Assembly (NCBI GenBank): GCA_964023205.1
Contig: OZ026836.1
Location: forward strand, 751,501-815,500
DNA length: 64,000 bases
DNA from: Lutraria lutraria
Taxonomy: Eukaryota; Mollusca; Bivalvia; Venerida; Mactridae
Direction of reading: 5' to 3'
The notes under the pieces are model-generated. The model saw only the letters and a program-made list of their open reading frames with translations, was not told the origin of the DNA and ran no database searches. The stretch's first letter is position 1. Each line of letters opens with the position of its first letter. A program made the position numbers and the translations under genes. Shown in pieces: positions 23,251 to 35,835 of the stretch.

Positions 23251-24389
23251 TATGCCCCCGTATCGATAGATCGGGGACATACTGTTTTTGGTCTCTCTGT
23301 TTGTCTGTCTGTTTGTACCAAACTTTAACCTTGCCTATAAAATCAAAATGCTTGAGGTTCCTCATGACAACCTCTACAGGACCTGGGCATTTTCAGGTCA
23401 AGGTCACGGGGTCATTGTGTTTTTAAAAAAATCCTACATTTCTTTTAGGATACTACTCCTACATTTTTCATGGGATTTTGACGAAACTTTCACTGACTTA
23501 CCAAGTTAGTTACCAAGAACCACCGCACATATATTCCGGGTTTTGTGATTCGATAATTTTTGACGGAATTATGACCCTTTGTTTATTTTGTGTGATTGTA
23601 ATAGAGAAATACTCTTGTTTTCTTCTTTTCTCAAGATATTTTGATAAAACTTTCATGGAACTATTGTTATCAAGATACCCAATGCATGTTATAAAGGTTT
23701 TATGATTCAATATTTTTTTACAGAATTATGGCCCTTTGTTTATTTTGTGCATAATCGTGATATATATACAGAAATACTCTTTGGTTTGCAAATACTTCTG
23801 TATTTCTCAAGGGATTTTGACCAAACTTTTATAGAGCTATTGTCACCAATTTCCCCAGCACATATCGCGCGGGTTTTGTGATTCAATCATTTTTGGAAGA
23901 TTTATGGCCCTTAGTTTATTTTGTGGTCTAAAAATTTCTTCTATGATACTCCTCCTACAGTTCTCAAAGGAATTTGATGAAACTATCACAGACTCATTGT
24001 CACCAAGAAACCCAGCACATATATTCCGAGTTTTGTGATTGGATTGTATTGGGCGGATTTATGGCCCTTTGTTTATTTTGTGCATATGTAATAGAGAAAT
24101 ACTCTTCTGTGCACAACTCCTAAATTTCTCAAGGGATTTTTACCAAAGATCTATTTTCACCAAGTTTCCCAGGACATGTTGTCAGGGTTTTGTGATTCGA
24201 TCATTTTTAGCAGATTTATGGCCCTTTGTTTGTATCAAACTTTAACCTTGCCTATTAAATCAAAAGGCTACCATCTACAATTATCAAACTTCATATCTTG
24301 ATTCATCATGACAATCTCTACATGACCTGTGCATTTTCAAGTTAAAGGGCACCCTGAGCGGGCATTGTGTTTTTAAAACACATCTTGTT
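23251..24389 (+). repeat. 'atgccccc' dispersed repeat, long copy with five ~160-bp modules
   Basis: Starts tatgcccccgtatcgatagatcggggacatac and ends 'gcattgtgtttttaaaacacatcttgttc'. Between them five modules each carry 'caaggGATTTTgacgaaactttca', 'cagcacatatattccgggttttg' and 'ttatggccctttgttta'. The 'ttatgg' word is at 23569 (as ttatga), 23726, 23902, 24059 and 24226. Open frames inside it are not conserved between modules and look like chance. Confidence 0.8.
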
Positions 24390-24870
24390 CATTTACTGAT
24401 TTTGGTAATACATCAGGAAAAAAGACACCAGTATGCTACTCTCCCAATCAATCAGTAGAATATCCAGGCTTTCTAGCATTCATAGTTTTTCTTAAAACCT
24501 AGTTAGTATTTATGATTTTTTTTTCATTATTTGATTTTTGGAAAAAATTATGATGTTTTTAAATGTATTAAGAGTTTGAACTGTAGTAGAAGTCAATCAG
24601 GATGGTCAATGTTGCTGACAGTGTGGTCTATGTCATTAGTGCTTGATCCACTTAATTACAAAAGATGAGAAATGGTTGGACTATGTATAATTGATGCCCT
24701 AAGTGAAGCACTGTTACAATCAGCTAAACCATCCCACTTCATATATTTGTGATATAAGTAATTATATGGAAAAAAGAATTGCAAAGGTACCACTTGTGCA
24801 TAATTTCTATTTTTGTCTCAACATTCTTACCGGTAGTTCATCCTATTTTCTGGAAATTATTTTCCTAGTT

Positions 24871-25100
24871 TCTATGCCCCCGTCTCACCCCTGTCAGTTT
24901 GTTCAATTTTTGGTTTCCGAGTGGTAACTCAAAAATATTTACTGGTAATGGATTGGTTTCATATTTTACATGAAGGTGTCATAATAAAATACACGTCAAA
25001 TTCAATTTTCGTTAAAATCCAAACATTTTTACAGGAGTTATGGCACCTTTTTGACTTAGCTCACAGCAGGGTCCTCTGAACACATTTCTTGTTTCAAATA
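24871..25100 (+). repeat. Probable further 'atgccccc' repeat copy
   Basis: Begins ctatgcccccgtctcaccc and includes 'gttaaaatccaaacatttttac' and 'ggagttatggcacc', words seen in members of this repeat class. The end is not clear. Confidence 0.35.
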
Positions 25101-25499
25101 TACGTCTGGAAAGCCCAAATATAGGACATCTGTACAGAGTGTGTACAGAGCTGGTTGGTTCTAGACTTAACAGGGCACACCTTTCTTGGGCATTACCACT
25201 GACATAAAATAGCATTCATCTCCAGTGTTTTATTTGCCCCGTATGTTGGGATATTTGGTTGGTTGGTTTTGGACTTTGAAGGGACAGGTTAATGCTTTAA
25301 TGTATCCCTGTGCTGAGGTTAGATTATTTACTGCCACATTCTGGCAATTACTTAACTGTTTATCAAAGAATAATAGAACCAGATCATGCTCTAAGTGTCT
25401 ACATTGTCAACTGATATGCTCTGTATAGTAACTTAAAGACATTGCTCATGTGGATTAGGTGTGAAAAAGCACATTTTATAACTGACAAGCTGAAAGGTG

Positions 25500-25990
25500 A
25501 AGACACGACAATTGGCCAATTATCATATCGTAGTGCTTCTCCCTAAAGGACGAAGAGACGATAATATGCAATGTTTTGTGTCTTCGCCTTCCGGTAGATG
25601 TGCGCAGAACCATAAATCTGGTCCATCGTGTAGTAGTTTTGCAGTTCAATGATATGTGTAATGGTTCTGCGCATGTCTACCGGAAGGCGAAGACACGACA
25701 CGAAACATTGCAAATTATCGTGTGTTCATGTCTTTGGGCAAAGCACGATGACACGATAATTAGCCTATTGTCATGTCTTCGCCTCTGCCTGTCTAGGCGA
25801 AGACACAAACACACCACAAGTGTAGGGCACCGATATAAAGATTTCATACCCGCCGACATGAAACTCTACAAGAGAAGATTTCATGTGTATTTGCCCTCTA
25901 AGGTCAAAGGCAAAGACACGATAAATGAGCAATTTATTGAGTGTTCATGTCGTCATGCTTCGACTTTTGGGGGTGAACACACGGAAGATA
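25500..25990. mobile_element. Foldback element with repeated 'gcgaagacacgataat' arms
   Basis: An arm at 25562-25616 and its inverse at 25663-25722 can pair over about 55 bases with few mismatches (core: cttcgccttccggtag / ctaccggaaggcgaag). Partial inverted copies of the same arm occur at about 25500-25530, 25750-25810 and 25905-25925. The 167-codon open frame across this region (25576-26079) follows from the palindrome and is not supported as a gene. Confidence 0.7.
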
Positions 25991-26471
25991 TGAAATGGCA
26001 GAAATCAGCCACCATATTTTCTTGTGTTGCTCTGTGTTATATAAAAATTGAATGTATAGATCTCTTCTCCCTATGTTAGTCTGTGACATAAACACTATGT
26101 AAGTGTAGAATAAGTAGTGCTATAACTTAATAAAATTGTCAGAATACAGACTGCATTAAAAACCAACAGTGTAATTGTATTAGGCCATGTTTTGAAGCAG
26201 ACTTCATTCCCTAGAGAGCCACTGAGTAAATAATTCATTGTTTTCTGTGACAACATAGCTGTGTAAAGAATTGAAAAAGTAGTTCAGATGCCATCAGAAT
26301 CCCAGTCATTGTGCTTATGTTGATAAAAGATTATCAGATTACTAACTTTGTAGGAAACGTAAGCATCTTGTTGTGCTTATACATTAGGATTCTATCAAAT
26401 ATGAGAAAGCATGACACCTAATGTGCATGCTTGATGGATATATGAATTATATAACTAGTTATGTTGACTTT

Positions 26472-27068
26472 ATAACAGTCTCTCCCATATAATAGTCTCC
26501 TCTTATGACCATATGCTAGTCTACTCCTGTGACCATATAATAGCCTATGACGATATAATAGTCTCCTCCTATGACCTTATAATAGTCTCCTCCTATGACC
26601 TTATTATAGTCTCCTCCTATGACCATATAATAGTCTCCTCTTATGACCATATAATAGTCTCCTCCTATGACCATATAACAGTCTCCTCCTATGACCATAT
26701 AACAGTCTCCTCCTGTGACCATATAACAGTCTCCTCCTATGACCATATAATATCCTGTGACCATATAATAGTCTCCTCTTATGACCATATCATAGTCTAC
26801 TCCTGTGACCATAAAAATTATAATAGTCTATGACCATATAATAGTCTCCTCCTATGACCATATAATAGTCTCCTCCTATGACCATATAATAGTCTCCTCC
26901 TATGACCATATAACAGTCTCCTCCTGTGACCATATAACAGTCTCCTCCTATGACCATATAATATCCTGTGAACATATAATAGTCGACTCGGTCTCCTCCT
27001 GTGACCATATAACAGTCTCCTCCTGTGACCATTTAACAGTCTCCTCCTATGACCATATAATAGTCTCC
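26472..27068. repeat. Minisatellite, 24-bp unit, about two dozen copies
   Basis: The unit is 'ataatagtctcctcctatgaccat', with C/T and A/G variants, and occasional short or partial units (26551, 26751, 26820, 26965). Because 24 is a multiple of three, frames stay open on both strands, giving repetitive YDHIIVSS (+) and YMVIGGDY (-) peptides that are best seen as by-products. Confidence 0.95.
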
Positions 27069-27374
27069 CGAGACCTGTAGCCTATGTCTCTGGTGTATTA
27101 TTACTGAACCAATTTCCCATATGACAATCAAAGGAGATTTATAATTGATCACAAAATGATCATTTAATGTTTCCAAGTTATTGTTGTGTATAATTGATGT
27201 AGAAATAATTGTTTGTAGTCAGTATTATCTGCTACATGATATGATTGTAAAGCTGTATAAATAACATGAACTTCTACAATGTTACATGATTGGATGCTAC
27301 ACAATCTGGTGTTTACACTGACTTATTTATCATAGAACATCTGTAGTTTATAAATTACATGATTACTATAACCA
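27069..27374. other. Intergenic, nothing recognised
   Basis: AT-rich, no coding signal, repeat or RNA gene recognised between the minisatellite and the family-B MITE. Confidence 0.4.
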
Positions 27375-27547
27375 CAGTGCAACCTCTACAAAACAACACC
27401 CTTTGGGAGTAGCAAAATAATATTGTTGTTGAGAGGTTTTTGCTCTAGAGAGGTTAAATTAATAATTAAATTGTGCAGTGGGGAAAAATCATGTTGTTGA
27501 AGGGAGGTTGTCGCTCAAGAGAGGGCTGCTCTGGAGAAGTTGGACTG
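27375..27547. mobile_element. Pogo-like MITE family B, copy 1 (173 bp)
   Basis: CAGTGCAACCTCTACAAAAC at the left and 'gagaagttggactg' then TA at the right. The interior 'aacaccctttgggagtagcaaa', 'gttgttgagaggtt', 'gctctagagaggtt' and 'gtgcagtgg' matches the copy at 30744-30916, which has the same 173-bp length. Confidence 0.8.
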
Positions 27548-28558
27548 TACATAAAAATAACTGGCTATGAATTGTTGCTGGGATGTTATGAGAGATTCAT
27601 TTGATTCTCAATCAGGTAGTGACCATCAAAGTTAGAGTGATGTCAGGAAGCTGGGAACCGGTGTAGTTAGACTGACCATGTTCTGCATACCTTCTGAAAA
27701 ATGAGCCTAAACTCCGTATCAAAATAATGTGAATGCAGATACTGAGTACTGAATAATCATGTACCTAGTAGGTACTACCTACATGAATCCAAACTTAATG
27801 GTATGCCTCTGATATTGAATAAATTACATCTAGAAGAATTTATTTACTCTTTATACATCGAAATGTGTTAGCTTAAAGATATTTGGAAAACATTTACAAG
27901 AGTGGCAATGTTGTTTAGAGATTTTACATGCGTAACAAACAGTCAGACATTTAAAACTCATTATCTAATTAATACAACAATGTAGATGAAAATAGCCATC
28001 ATACCAGTTTTATACAGTAGTCAGTATGATGGACACATATGTTGTAATTATCTGAACATGCATGTTTTAGTTTACAAAGAAAGATGTCTTATCAGTGAAA
28101 CTGACTTTTACTTGCAATAAAAACATTCCAAAATTTTCTATTTTAATCACAATGTAGACTACATATAGAAATGTAGCACAGTATTGTTTCAATGATATTG
28201 CAAAAAATAAGATTTTTTTTACAAGATGTGGCTAAAGAAGGCATTATGTAAATATCATTTCAGAGCAAATACAATATATTTCTTGTAGTTTACTATTATT
28301 TTATCCACTGTTCCATATTACTGAATTTTAAAAGCTTATGGGCCTTTAGATATATGGTTAGATTTGTACTTTAATCTGATAACCAGTTTGATACACCAAG
28401 TGATGTTCTACCCAGATTCTGTGATACATTCACGACTGTCTCTAGACAAGGCATCAATCAATAATTACTTATCCTTTCAAGTAGGCTTAGTTTCCTATTG
28501 TTTGATACTTGTCATATTGCTTCACTTCCAGCATCTCCAACTATATCAATCACAGGTA

Positions 28559-28740
28559 CAGTCAAGTCAAACCTGTGAACACTAGCCACCCTTGGGAAAG
28601 GCATTAAGTGGCCTATATTCATAGATGGCCTTTATTCAGAGGTCATTTTGTTTAATATAGTCAATGACAGCTTTTAAAAGAATATACTAGTAGGGTGGCC
28701 TTTATTCGGAGGCGGCCGTAAACACAGGCTGGATTGTACT
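28559..28740. mobile_element. Pogo-like MITE family C, copy 2
   Basis: After TA, CAGTCAAGTCAAACCTGTGA with 'ctagccaccc', 'ggcctttattcagaggtcat' and 'ggtggcctttattcggaggcgg', ending 'caggctggattgta'. CAGTC...AACCTGTG and its inverse define this family. Confidence 0.75.
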
Positions 28741-28744
28741 TCAG

Positions 28745-29430
28745 TTTTCTTCTGTACTTTCTCATGATATAATCAACAAGTGACAATAGTCACATCTAGA
28801 AAGAAATGCTTCAAAACTGTCTCTTAATTAGCTTTAGCACAAATCCATTATTTCAATGTTGGGAGGGAGAAAAAACATTAAGGCAACTATATATTTTAAT
28901 TTGAAGTGATAAAATAGTGTAACCTACTAATTGAATATACAATATATCAGAAATGTGAGAATCTTCCCATGAATACTTCTCATTCTCTTATCAATATCCA
29001 AGGCTCTGATTATTATGATACTTTTATTGTTTTTCATTTGTATTTCAATATAATGATTGATTATTAATTTATTATCCATTTAGAATCTTATACAAAACAT
29101 GTCCATCTATCTATCATCCATTCATCTATTTGTCTTTCCAAAAATATTTTGTCCTATAATTTTCTCCATTTATTTTGTCTCTGACTGAGAATGAAAGAAT
29201 TCTATCAATCAGACATGATAATAGATAACATACTCATCTATATCTCTGATTCTAGACAACAATATGATCCATATCATGTCCATACATCCACTTAGCTATT
29301 TTGGCTTCAGTGCATATTTATAACTTAATTTATAGTCTATGGTATTGAAAGGAAACTTTGTAAGGTTACATAGAACAAACATAGCTCTGTTACATATTAA
29401 CAAGACTTTATAGCACTTATTTTAAAACAA
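28745..29430. other. Intergenic, nothing recognised
   Basis: AT-rich sequence with no supported gene; a pyrimidine-rich 'ccatctatctatcatccattcatctattt' stretch near 29102-29130 is low complexity. Confidence 0.35.
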
Positions 29431-29614
29431 TCAAAGTACTGAAAGTACTCATGGAAACTGAACTGATATAGACTAGCACTGCAACATGAAACGGGAACTA
29501 TTTTAACAATTACATGGCGATTGAAGATATACATAGTAAACTTAGGTCTGCATAAAAATTCATGGGCTCTGAGCGAGTGACAACTGTGGAAAGCTGAAAT
29601 ATCGTTCAGTTTCC
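29431..29614 (-). repeat. Dispersed repeat family A, copy 2
   Basis: Reads 'tcaaagtactgaaagtactc', 'atggaaactgaac', 'gactagcactgcaacatgaa', 'acgggaactattttaac', 'ttcatgggctctgagcgag' and ends 'gttcagtttcc'. The termini GGAAACTGAAC and GTTCAGTTTCC form an inverted pair, suggesting a MITE. Confidence 0.8.
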
Positions 29615-30743
29615 AACAATGATCGAGGTTGTTGAACCACCTGTCTGCATGAAAAGGCCTAATTCAGTGATGCATGTACAGAACTTTCACCCAATTTGTA
29701 TGAAGATTGATCTTTTGTGAAGATAGTAGATCATCAGGAAATAAAGAAGCATCCATAAACTTACAATGTAGAATTCCAGCTGATAAACAAATACCCAGGA
29801 TAATCATGTCACCAGTCAGATAGTATATTATGATCATTACATTATAATATGATGTTCATCTTTGTTTTCTAGTCTATTATTGTATTACCTCTTTATGATA
29901 TATTTTATTATTGAATTAAAATGTTCTGTTATAAGTATTTGTGTGTCATCTATGTTAGTTACTGATAAAGAACAGAACATCTAAAATTCCTGTTCTTTCC
30001 CAATTATACTTGCTACTATTCAGTTGTTTATATAATCCAAACCTTTATGCATTCTGTTCTAATTTTTATACGTCAAAATGTTTCCGACCAATTCATTAAA
30101 ATGACGGTGGCTGTTTAATTATTGCTGGATTGTTTTTAAATACATGTATGTCTGCATTGTTGTTGGTAATATCAAGTTTGTTGCACTTTATTTGAGATCA
30201 TTTTATTAATTCTATAAACCAACTATTTTATGACTGTTACCAATTAAGTGAATATTGGACTGTTCTTGGAATGTTTGGTGAATAGTGTGTGACTCTGAAC
30301 CATCAACATCATCTGTTGCTTACATTTAATACAAACAACAGAAATATAACTCATTAATGTCTGTGTAAACAGTAGCTGTTCCATAAATGGACATTATAAA
30401 TATATCAAATATGACCAAGTCGGAGACAAAACTGATACTTTATACATCAGCATACATAACTGATATGTTTTAGTGCGTTCATAGGGAAAGTTGAACTTGA
30501 TTAGCCAAACAAATCAATGTCTCGAGTGTAAAATAATGTTTAGAAATCAACTCAGATGAAATATTTACCAATAAAATGAATCCATCAAGCATAATTTAGT
30601 TTAGACAGAGTATGTTGCTTTACATCAATATCTCAAATTTATGGCCGATAAAACAGTTTTATAAAATAGGAATTTCATAAATGTGAACGTATTGCATTTG
30701 CGCTTCATGCCGAGGAATTAATTCTGAGTCATAGAACTTAATA
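29615..30743. other. Intergenic, nothing recognised
   Basis: No coding exon, RNA gene or repeat family recognised. Composition is uniformly AT-rich. Confidence 0.35.
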
Positions 30744-30916
30744 CAGTACAACCTCACCAAAGCAACACCCTTTGGGAGTAGCAAAATTATGTTGTTGAGA
30801 GGTTGTTGCTCTAGAGAGGTTGAATTTATAGTTAAATCGTGCAGTGGGAACAAAACATGCTGTTCTTGCAAGGAGGTTGTTGCTCAAGAGAGGACCGCTC
30901 TAGAGAGATTGTACTG
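30744..30916. mobile_element. Pogo-like MITE family B, copy 2 (173 bp, TA-flanked)
   Basis: Flanked by TA (30742-30743, 30917-30918). Left CAGTACAACCTC, right 'gagagattgtactg'. The interior carries 'caacaccctttgggagtagc', 'gttgttgagaggttgttgct', 'ctagagaggttg' and 'ctcaagagaggaccgctc'. This is the best-preserved copy of the family here. Confidence 0.85.
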
Positions 30917-30919
30917 TAT

Positions 30920-32299
30920 AACATACATAATGTGTATATTAAATATATAAATGTACTGCCGGTAGTGGTATAGGATAATTAAAGCTTATTATTTATTTCA
31001 CCAATGTACTACATGTACTAATGCTAACTTTTTTTAATGGTGAATATTTTTTTGTTTACGTGAGTATAATATGACAAACAATGTATTTTAAGTGTCAAAG
31101 TTGCAGCTGATAATGAAATTAAGTTTTGATCTCAAAAATGTACACAGTTAAATATCCCAAACTATAGACTTTGAAGTCTGTATTGACATAAATGCAGCCA
31201 AAGCCTTGAATCTGGTATGAACTCGCAATATAACAAGCTTACATTATAAGTTAGTTTCAAGTTCTATCTAGAGATAAGACAAAGCTTCTCCTCATAAAGA
31301 AGAAAGTTGTAAAGCTTATAGTCTTCAAATAAAATGTTTTACATAAATAACAATTGGAGTACGCTATCAGAAATTTGATGTTATGGAGTGGATAGTGGTA
31401 AATTATGAATGTGAAGTGTCAAACAAGATCCTCGTTATCACTGGGGAGATATAAGTCAACTGGTAAATGAAAGTTACAGACAAACATGTTGTTTATGACC
31501 CGAGTCCAGGGATTTACTGGTAGCTGTGTTAAATTGGATTGAGGAAAATATGCAAACAGCTATTATCTGTTACTGAATACTGTTTTGCACATCTAAAATA
31601 GTCCCTTACCATAAATAGAAATGAAATATCATTCAATTATTCAATTCCAATTAAAGATATCACACCCCTCCCACCTAGCCTAAAACCCTGCAAGCCTGTA
31701 TAAAGTGACATAATGTTGATGCATAGTTTTATGGATTTGAATAAAGATTTATCAAATTGCTAAGAAACTTCACATTTACGACTTCATTACAAACATCATG
31801 CAGGTGCCTTCAGGAATCACATACAAGTTATTGCTTATAATATTAGCTCTCATAAAATCCTGTTCCTAGTTATACTGTTTAGGAAACCTTACTCTCAAAG
31901 AAACAGACTGTATGGTTCAATGTGTTAGATTACAATTTGTGAAGTAACCATGGATATAATGAAAGAATGTTAACTAGGGAATTAAAATGTTCATCATATA
32001 ACACAAGTATTGTTTTAAATACTCGAGAGTAAAATATGCAATAATAACCAGACATATTATAAATGGTTTTATGACACAGTATGATGACACAGTTTAGTTG
32101 AGTCCTTTTGGAGTTAGTGTCTGGTCTAGAATGATCAGGTAGTTTTATTGTTTGATGATATTAATGATAAAATATTCTCCTGTGTGGAGAATTGTTTTTC
32201 TGATGGAAATCTAAAATGATATAATAATGGACTGAAGATTGGAACACATTAATCTCTATTTTATACCAGTAAACAATGTTTGATTTATACAAGTGCATG
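30920..32299. other. Intergenic, nothing recognised
   Basis: No supported gene or repeat. AT-rich throughout. Confidence 0.35.
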
Positions 32300-32478
32300 C
32301 AGTCAAAGCAGTGCTAGCGGCCACCTCCAAGTAAAGGTCATCCTGTGAATAAAGGTCATTCTTTTAAAAACTGTTATTGATTATTTAAAACCAAACTGAC
32401 CTCCAAATCAAGGCCACTTGTCAATTAAGGTCACATTTTGTCTTTCACATGGGTGACCTTTCTTCATAGGTTTGACTG
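32300..32478. mobile_element. Pogo-like MITE family C, copy 3
   Basis: CAGTCAAAGCAGTGCTAGCG at the left, 'ggccacctccaagtaaagg', 'cctgtgaataaaggtcat', 'gacctccaaatcaaggccac' inside and 'cataggtttgactg' then TA at the right. Confidence 0.75.
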
Positions 32479-32479
32479 T

Positions 32480-33797
32480 AAAATAATAGGAACCAATCAA
32501 GGCCTAAAAATTGTTTGTTTCTGGTTAAATACACATTAAAAACAGGGAGGGTAGCAAGGTAAGGATGTTTTTTCGCCTTGAAAGTTTGTGAAAAGGTAAA
32601 ACAAGTGAGAAAGTGGAGTTTCTGTTCCTCAAGTGTATAAATAGTCAAGGTAAAAAATTAGTATAGGTCAGGTTAGTAGAAACAAATAATGTTTTATGCA
32701 GAATGCTTTAATATAACAAACATCATTAACAAATGCACAGATGTCACCTCTGTCACCACACATGAGCTGAATCCCTTTGTTGTGATATGGTTCATTTCAA
32801 ATACAAAAAGGTCAGTTTACAAGATTCCTTAGTAATTCAATATAAACCTTATTGATCATATAAGATAAAGTCCTTCAAATTAATACACTTAACTACATAT
32901 AGAAAATTAAAGTCTCACAATACACAAGGGATATAACTAATCATAAGTAACATTTCCTGTAGTTCTACTGGAGCTGCTTATGATGTCATGTTTTTTCCTG
33001 AAGAGAGTTGACATAGTTTTTTCTCTGACAAATAATTCTAAGTCATGCTTCAGATTGTTTGATAGATATTTAATTTTCACACAGAAAACAATAATCAACA
33101 TGATTTGACAGTTTGCTTCATTTTTGTAGGAAAACATTATTTTTTGTCTAATTATCACAATCTGTTCCATCTGATCGTAGAATAAATTTGAACAGACATG
33201 ACAGACACAATCATGTTTACTGCTTTTGTAACTTCACAAAATTTCCTAGTTAGTACAAGTCGAGATAATCTGGAAGTGTAATTATTACATGATTGTTTTT
33301 CGCTAAGTTGCAGTGTGCACAGTGCAAAACATATTACATTTTCAGACAGAACAGGGTGCCTTAGTACTGTAATTTATATTGTGATATTATTTGTGTTCAT
33401 GTATTATATTTATACTACAGTTTTTATTGTTCACTTTGTCAGTGAATGTTGTAAACATCTTTTACTATCATAAACATTCAGTTATTTGACCATGATAAAC
33501 TAAATGTCATCTTCCAAAGCAACATTGACCTGATCTTATCATCCCTAGATATGGTCAGTGGGTCTATTTTTCATGTGCTGTACTTCATGTTTTCTGACCT
33601 GTGAATAGTGGAATGTTATCTTATAGCTTTATGAATGAAAATCATGTTCAGTTTCTTATCTGCGGGGGGGGGGGGGGCTCTAATCATTGGTTATGGTAAA
33701 TGACCAGAAATAGCTAGTCCTGGGCCCCTACCTCATTGTTGTGAGATTCACAAAGTACCCAGGTTGTTGGTTTGAAGTAATAAACGCTGAAGAAAAC
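32480..33797. other. Intergenic, nothing recognised
   Basis: No supported gene. A G run of about 14 at 33663-33676 is the only distinct tract. Confidence 0.35.
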
Positions 33798-34145
33798 TCA
33801 AAATTCTGAAAGTACTCATGGAAACTGAACATATTACAACTTCTCCAGAGCAGCCCTCTATTCAGCAACAACCTCCCTGCAAGAACAGCATGTTTTGTTC
33901 CCACTGCATGATTTAACATAATATTAACTTCTCTAGAGCAACAACCTCTCATCAACAATGCTACTCCCAAATGGTGTTGCTTTGGAGATGTTGCATTGTA
34001 CATAGACTTGCACTGCAACATGGAATGGGAACTAGTTTTAACAATTGCATGTAAAAAACATTGTGCTATGGTATTCATCAAAATTCATGCGCACCGAGTG
34101 AGTGATGGCTAGGTAAGGCTGAACTATCACAGTCACTCAGTTTCC
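33798..34145 (-). repeat. Dispersed repeat family A, copy 3, interrupted by a family-B MITE
   Basis: The left part ('ctgaaagtactcatggaaac', 'tgaaca') resumes at 34001 with 'catagacttgcactgcaaca', 'tggaatgggaactagt', 'catgcgcaccgagtgagtga' and ends 'ctcagtttcc'. Removing the insert restores the uninterrupted order seen at 54122-54297. Confidence 0.8.
33834..33998 (-). mobile_element. Pogo-like MITE family B, copy 3, nested in family A
   Basis: Reverse-oriented relative to copies 1 and 2: 'acaacttctccagagcagcc', 'gcaacaacctccctgcaag', 'gttcccactgcatgattta', 'ctactcccaaatggtgttgc' and 'ttgcattg'. TA lies at 33832-33833 and at 33999-34000. The first few bases of the left terminus (CAG) are missing. 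Confidence 0.8.
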
Positions 34146-35560
34146 AAAAATGATGTTAAACCAAAGCAACTGTACTCATAAACATCATGAAATTAAACAT
34201 TTGTTACAATTGGGATTGTTTTTTACAAAACTAGGATAGAATTCATTATGCAGCAGTCACACTGAATCACTGATATACAAAAAATAACAAAACTAAAACA
34301 TAATTTATACATGTACAAGTATAAATTTCAGTAGTTTAGTGTCAACCGTACTAAAAGAACAAAAATGGAGATCTCGAGTATTTTGAGTAAACTTATAGGA
34401 CCATATGCTACATACCCCAGTAATATTATGGTCACACTACACCAGTATATTGTATATTATGACTTCACATACACTACTGCATGTATTTATAGGCCAAAAA
34501 ATGGTTACTATTATTTGCATATCATTTTTATCAAAGTTTGCAGTCTGTTTCCTTCAAGAAGATTTTAATGTAGCAAAAACTACACTTTCTGAAATACCTA
34601 ATTCTGTATACATTCCCTAGAATATAATTTGAATGTTGAGTTTTGAACAAAGACTTAATTAGATGTATCAGCATATATATATTGCACTTTCCACCACATA
34701 TTTCCTTCTGTAATACAAGAATTCATTGAAATAAGATCCTCAAATATTTACACACATATATGAACACTGTAATCAGGTGTAGCTCAGATATTGTATCTTA
34801 GACTAAGATATTCATCTTTAACTTATCATATATATTTGATATTCCCAGTAGTCCATATCACAATGTAAGTAAGAACCTCAAGGAATACACTTTTTCACAT
34901 GAAATGACCTGACTTTTCACCCGGCCAGTCTTCATATCACATGTATATTGTATGATTGAGTACAACTGCAAACTGTAGAAGTCCTAGTTACAAGAGTTTT
35001 ATTAATTTATGCCTACTGACATATCAAAACTGTTGATTAAGACAAACACTATATATTATCATCTTATTTTATGTAATATAATGTACATTTGACATAAATG
35101 TAAATTAGGAAATCAAATCCAGCATGGTGGTGCTGGGGTAAAGGTAATGGTAATGATCTAATGTCATTCTTGAACCATCATTTCTGCCCCCCCCCCCCCC
35201 CCTAAAAATAAGGTCCTAAGGTTGGCAGAACTTTTTTCAAATGAACTATTTTTAGTTTGGTGATATAGGTCATACATTAAACGTACAGAAAGTATACAAA
35301 CTTCCATAAAAATTCATACAGCACATTTAGGATGCAGCATATCCTGACCAAATCATTAAAACAATTAAAATTAAAAATCTAGATTTTCTGACAAAAGTAT
35401 ACACAATAGATCTACTCTGGTTTCTAGAGAAGACAGTACGAATTCAGCTACATCTGTAAAATTAATTTACATATATAAATGAATGCTGGTAAACTTGCAT
35501 TGATAAATAAATAGCTGAGCAAAGTCTATATCCTTTTAACAGGTTTTTGTTTTACGAACT
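34146..35560. other. Intergenic, nothing recognised
   Basis: No coding exon is supported; short open frames at 34365-34620 have no family features. A C run of about 16 lies at 35187-35202. Confidence 0.35.
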
Positions 35561-35564
35561 GTTT

Positions 35565-35822
35565 GACGCTGCGTTCCAATCAAGCGTGACCTATTTTGCT
35601 CATGATCATTGGGCGCTTGAATTCATCCGGGTAGATAACGTGTGGAAAAGTCAACAACAAAATATGCTGTAGATGGCAGGATAGTAAAAAGTCGATATAT
35701 CGCAAGTTTTACTTTGTTAAACGTTTATGTAGGTATGATAAATGTTGAAACGGTTTTACCTGACATTTTATATTAAATTTGTATGAATGACTGATATAAA
35801 CAACACATTGTTTTTTTCACAG
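35565..35822 (+). promoter_or_regulatory. Promoter and 5' UTR intron of an unidentified gene
   Basis: A CpG-containing patch holds a CCAAT box (35576-35580), an inverted one (ATTGG, 35608-35612) about 32 bp away, and GGGCGCTTGAA at 35611-35621, which includes CTTGAA. A donor-like TGTAG|gtatga at 35733 and an acceptor tttttttcacag ending at 35822 suggest a non-coding first exon (end 35732) and a short 90-bp intron before the coding exon. Paired NF-Y sites with a CTTGAA/CHR-like element are known from animal G2/M genes; their function here is inferred. Confidence 0.45.
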
Positions 35823-35835
35823 TTTTACTTTTACA

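Noticed and set aside
25576..26079. 167-codon open frame as a gene
   Set aside because: It runs through a foldback element and reflects its palindromes and higher GC; no domain or conserved motif is visible.
26513..27080. Long repetitive open frames (+ and -) as a repeat protein gene
   Set aside because: They follow from a 24-bp unit that lacks stops in several frames; no splice or promoter context, and both strands are equally open.
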